Source: Rubrivivax sp. A210
Lineage (GTDB): Bacteria > Pseudomonadota > Gammaproteobacteria > Burkholderiales > Burkholderiaceae_C
Assembly: GCF_904426505.1 (NCBI RefSeq)
Contig: NZ_CAJGBN010000010.1
Coordinates: 1 to 64,000, forward strand
Reading direction: 5' to 3'
Length of the DNA: 64,000 nt
The notes under the pieces were generated by a model. It had not been told where the DNA came from. It ran no database searches and worked only from the letters and a program-made list of their open reading frames with translations. The position numbers and the translations under genes are program-made. How positions within the stretch are numbered: position 1 is the first letter of the stretch; each line of letters starts with the position of its first letter. Below are positions 60,961 to 64,000 of the stretch, in pieces.

Positions 60961-63587
60961 GCCGGCGCCGCCACTGCGTCGAGCAGTTCGGTTTCGATGC
61001 GCAGTTGCGCCTTGGGCTGCTGCAACTCGGGGCCGTCGACGAGGAAGGTGTCCTCGACGCGCTCGCCCAGGGTGCTGATCTTGGCCAGCTGCAGATTGAC
61101 CTTGTGGCGGGCCAGCACGCGGGCGATGCCGTAGAGCAGGCCCGAGCGGTCGCTGGCCGACACTGCCAGCAGCCAGCGCTGGGCGCGCTCGTCGGGCACC
61201 AGCGAGACGCGCGGCGTGACCGGAAAGCTGCGCACGCGGCGCGAGACGCGGCCGCTGCGCGGCTGCGGCAGCGGGCCGTCGGAGGCCAGGGCGAGCGCCG
61301 CCTGGGTCTCGACCAGCGAGATCAGGTCGCGGTACTTGAAATCGCCCTCGCCCTCGTGGCCCTCGGGCCAGGACTGGGTGGCGACGACCTGGAAGGTGTC
61401 GAGCGCAAAGCCGGCGCGCGTGGTGTGGATCTTGGCGTCGAGGATGCTGAAGCCGGCGCTGTCGAAATAGCCGCAGATGCGCGCGAACAGGTCGGCGCGG
61501 TCGGGCGAGTAGACCAGCACCTGCAGCCCGTCACCCACCGACGAGGCGCGCGCCCTCACCACTGGCACCTGGGTCTCGATGTGGCGCCACAGCGTGCGCG
61601 CGTGCCAGGCGATGTCGCCGGCATCGTGGCGTGCGAAGTAGCTCACCTCCAGCGTCTTCCACAGCGGCTCTTCGGTGCCGGGCAGGGCCGCGTGCAGGGC
61701 CAGGTTCTGCCGCGCCTCCTGCTTGCGCGCCTCGATCTCGGCGTCGAGATTGGGCTGGGCGCCACCCAGGGCGCGCAGGGTCAGGCGGAACAGGTCTTCC
61801 AGCAGCTTGCCCTTCCAGGCGTTCCAGACCTTGGGGCTGGTGCCGCGGATGTCGGCCACCGTCAGCAGGTAGAGCGCGGCCAGGCGCTGCGGCGTGCCCA
61901 CCAGCTTGGCAAACGACTGGATGACGCTGGCGTCGGACAGGTCTTCCTTCTGCGCGATGCGGCTCATGGTGAGGTGGTGCCGCACCAGGAACTGCACCAG
62001 CAGCGCGTCGGCGTAATCGATGCCGTGGGCGCGGCAGAAGCGTCGCGCCTCGCGTGCGCCCAGTTCCGAGTGGTCGCCGCCGCGGCCCTTGGCGACGTCG
62101 TGGAAGATGGCCGCCACGTACAGCAGCCACGGCTGGTCCCACTGCGCCGCCAGCTGCGAGCAGAAGGGGTATTCGTGGGCGTGCTCGGGGATGAAGAAGC
62201 GGCGCATGTTGCGCACCACCATCAGGATGTGCTGGTCGACCGTGTAGACGTGGAACAGGTCGTGCTGCATGCGCCCGACGATGCGCCGGAACACCCACAG
62301 GTAGCGGCCCAGCACGCTGGTCTGGTTCATCAGGCGCAGCGCGTGCGTCAGGCCCTTGGGTTCGCGCAGGATCTGGAGGAAGAGATCGCGGTTGACGGGG
62401 CAGTGCCTGAACTCGACCCCCATCACATTGCGCGCGTTGTACAGCGCGCGCAGCGTGCGTGCCGACAGGCCCTGGATGCCGGGCTGCTGCTGGAAGACGA
62501 GGAAGGTCTCGAGGATGGCGTTGGGGTTCTCGAGGTAGAGATCGTCGCGCGCCACTTCCAGCATGCCGGCGCGGTCGAGGAAGTGCTCGTTGATCGGCCG
62601 CATCGGCGTGCTCTCCGAGCCGTTGACGCGCTCCTCGATGTTGAGCATCAGGATCTGGTTGAGCTGGGTCACCGCCTTGGCGGCCCAGTAGTAGCGGTGC
62701 ATCAGCACTTCCGAGCTGCGCTGGGCGTGGCTGGACTTGCAGCCGAAGCTGGCCGCCACCGCGGTCTGGAGGTCGAAGACGAGGCGGTCCTCGCGCCGCC
62801 CTGCCACCAGGTGCAGGCGGGCGCGCACGGCCTTGAGCGTGCCCTCATTGCGGCGCAGCTGGGCCGCCTCGAAGGGCGTGATCAGGCCCTTGGCGACCAG
62901 TTCGCGCCAGGTGCGGCCCAGGCCCGCGGCGCGCGCCACCCAGATCACCACCTGCAGGTCGCGCAGGCCGCCCGGGCTTTCCTTGCAGTTGGGCTCGAGC
63001 GCGTAGGGCGTGCCCTCGTACTTGACGTGGCGCTGCTGCATCTCCAGCGTCTTGGCGCGCAGAAAGGCGCGCGGGTCCATCGCCTCGTCGAGCGCACGCA
63101 CCAGTTGTTCGTGGAGCCTGCGCGCGCCGCAGACCAGGCGCGACTCGAGCATCGCCGTCTGCACCGTCACGTCCTTGGCCGCTTCGGTCCGGCACTCGGC
63201 AATCGTGCGCGTCGACGGCCCGACCTCGAGGCCTATGTCCCAGCAGGCGGTGACCAGGCGCTCGATGGCGGCGCGCACCGCCTCGTCGGGCTCTTCCGGC
63301 AGCAGCACCAGCACGTCGACATCGGAATAGGGAAACAGTTCGCCGCGACCATAGCCGCCCACCGCCACCAGGGCCATGCCCGCAGGCACGGCCGAGACCT
63401 CCCACAGCGCAGCCAGCGTGGCGTCGACATGGCGGGCCAGGCCGCGCAGGAGACGGGTCGCCGCCGGCGCGGTGGGCCGCGCGGCCTCGAAGTGCGCGAG
63501 CAGGTCGCCCTTGCCCTCGCGGAAGCGGGTGCGCAGGGCGGCGACGCTGCCCGGCGCCTGGCGGGGGGCATCGGGCGCGGCGGCCAT
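60957..63587 (-). CDS. glnD: PII uridylyltransferase/uridylyl-removing enzyme
   Basis: 876 residues. It senses glutamine and uridylylates or deuridylylates PII proteins to set nitrogen control. Nucleotidyltransferase GGYGRGELFPYSDVDVL (77-93), a GlnD-type linker, HD hydrolase region (FHDVAKGRGGDHSELG), and two C-terminal ACT domains (VLVYSPDRADLFARICGYFDSAG; LLAVSASDRSGLLYGIARVLARHKV). ATG 63587 is 5 bp beyond the map stop; upstream extension would overlap map. The order map-glnD is the common betaproteobacterial one. Confidence 0.96.
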   Translation of the reverse strand: MAAAPDAPRQAPGSVAALRTRFREGKGDLLAHFEAARPTAPAATRLLRGLARHVDATLAALWEVSAVPAGMALVAVGGYGRGELFPYSDVDVLVLLPEEPDEAVRAAIERLVTACWDIGLEVGPSTRTIAECRTEAAKDVTVQTAMLESRLVCGARRLHEQLVRALDEAMDPRAFLRAKTLEMQQRHVKYEGTPYALEPNCKESPGGLRDLQVVIWVARAAGLGRTWRELVAKGLITPFEAAQLRRNEGTLKAVRARLHLVAGRREDRLVFDLQTAVAASFGCKSSHAQRSSEVLMHRYYWAAKAVTQLNQILMLNIEERVNGSESTPMRPINEHFLDRAGMLEVARDDLYLENPNAILETFLVFQQQPGIQGLSARTLRALYNARNVMGVEFRHCPVNRDLFLQILREPKGLTHALRLMNQTSVLGRYLWVFRRIVGRMQHDLFHVYTVDQHILMVVRNMRRFFIPEHAHEYPFCSQLAAQWDQPWLLYVAAIFHDVAKGRGGDHSELGAREARRFCRAHGIDYADALLVQFLVRHHLTMSRIAQKEDLSDASVIQSFAKLVGTPQRLAALYLLTVADIRGTSPKVWNAWKGKLLEDLFRLTLRALGGAQPNLDAEIEARKQEARQNLALHAALPGTEEPLWKTLEVSYFARHDAGDIAWHARTLWRHIETQVPVVRARASSVGDGLQVLVYSPDRADLFARICGYFDSAGFSILDAKIHTTRAGFALDTFQVVATQSWPEGHEGEGDFKYRDLISLVETQAALALASDGPLPQPRSGRVSRRVRSFPVTPRVSLVPDERAQRWLLAVSASDRSGLLYGIARVLARHKVNLQLAKISTLGERVEDTFLVDGPELQQPKAQLRIETELLDAVAAPA

Positions 63588-63591
63588 GGGC

Positions 63592-64000
63592 TCAGCCGGC
63601 GAGGGCCGGCGCCGTGGCGCTGCCGTAGCCGGCGCTGGCAAAGGCCGGCGCCGGCGGGCTGCCGGCCGAGACCGTGAGCACCTCGTAGCCGCTGTCGGTG
63701 ACGAGCACGGTATGTTCCCACTGCGCCGACAGCGAGCGGTCGCGCGTGACGATGGTCCAGCCGTCGTAGGGCCGGTTGCCGCGGCGGTCTTCCTTGATCT
63801 CGCGGCGGCCGGCGTTGATCATGGGCTCGATGGTGAAGATCATTCCCGGCACCAGTTCTTCCAGCGTGTTGGGCCGACCGTAGTGCAGCACCTGCGGCTC
63901 CTCGTGGAAGCGCGCGCCGACGCCGTGGCCGCAGAATTCGCGCACCACTGTGAAGCCGGCGTTCTCGGCAAAGGTCTGGATGGCGTGGCCGATGTCGCCC
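63592..64000 (-). CDS. map: Methionine aminopeptidase type I (partial, N-terminus off the right edge)
   Basis: The C-terminal 135 or so residues: GDIGHAIQTFAENAGFTVVREFCGHGVGARFHEEPQVLHYG (metal-ligand His), MIFTIEPMINAGRREIKED (metal-ligand Glu), WTIVTRDRSLSAQWEHTVLVTDSGYEVLT (second Glu). It removes the initiator methionine from nascent proteins. A slightly longer Ala/Pro-rich tail (SAGSPPAPAFASAGYGS) follows the core. It is followed after 4 bp by glnD. Confidence 0.95.
   Translation of the reverse strand, partial: GDIGHAIQTFAENAGFTVVREFCGHGVGARFHEEPQVLHYGRPNTLEELVPGMIFTIEPMINAGRREIKEDRRGNRPYDGWTIVTRDRSLSAQWEHTVLVTDSGYEVLTVSAGSPPAPAFASAGYGSATAPALAG

Overview
This is a 64 kb piece of a very GC-rich (about 70%) bacterial chromosome. 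Protein resemblances (CysB-type regulator, CopA/CopZ pair, DUF3717, DUF2788, DUF2189, MnmH, GlnD, BdhA), dense gene packing and many ATGA/GTGA stop-start overlaps point to a betaproteobacterium of the order Burkholderiales, probably in the Rubrivivax/Leptothrix/Ideonella neighbourhood. That placement is an inference from gene content, not from a marker gene. I saw no rRNA, tRNA, CRISPR array, insertion sequence or prophage.

Layout. 1-9734 (minus): the 5' 7.3 kb of a giant repetitive secreted adhesin, preceded by a periplasmic adaptor and a TolC-type lipoprotein, i.e. two of the three parts of a type I secretion system. 9879-15161: a chemoreceptor with a candidate sigma-28 promoter, two small ORFs, YvcK, an orphan secreted protein and a CysB-family regulator. 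15271-22764: a B12-binding radical SAM protein divergent from DsbA, two lipoproteins, and a Spy-like periplasmic protein followed by an OmpR-type two-component system. 22843-32959: a complete glycerol locus. glpD-glpS-glpT-glpP-glpQ-glpU-glpV run leftward and glpR-glpK rightward from one shared control region with repeated TGTTCGTTT elements. The cell therefore imports glycerol by an ABC transporter rather than by GlpF, then phosphorylates it (GlpK) and oxidises it (GlpD).

32977-38715: an amino-acid-type binding protein, a MATE exporter, a DUF3717-DUF1289 protein, and a copper chaperone divergent from the copper ATPase CopA. 38731-47649: a diverged HD-GYP protein, 3-hydroxybutyrate dehydrogenase, a Pal/OmpA lipoprotein with a broken frame, a 3-hydroxyacyl-CoA dehydrogenase, a two-subunit molybdenum hydroxylase without an FAD subunit, and a periplasmic glycerophosphodiesterase that could feed the glycerol pathway. 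47719-53466: an ornithine cyclodeaminase-like protein, a class V aminotransferase, AtoD/AtoA CoA-transferase, DAHP synthase and two small membrane proteins. 53586-58813: an operon of a DUF3141 alpha/beta-hydrolase-like protein, a small RNA-binding-like protein, a MaoC-phosphotransacetylase fusion and acetate kinase. 58994-64000: an HDOD protein, tRNA 2-selenouridine synthase, GlnD and the C-terminal part of methionine aminopeptidase.

Common threads are acetyl/acetoacetyl/3-hydroxybutyryl metabolism (BdhA, AtoDA, hydroxyacyl-CoA dehydrogenase, Pta-AckA, DUF3141), typical of a PHB-cycling heterotroph, and glycerol/glycerophosphodiester use. The points I find most worth a second look are the complementary degeneration of the two glycerol-transporter ATPases, the near-identical 318 bp repeats in the adhesin, the DUF3141/MaoC-Pta/AckA operon, and the frame break in the Pal-like gene.
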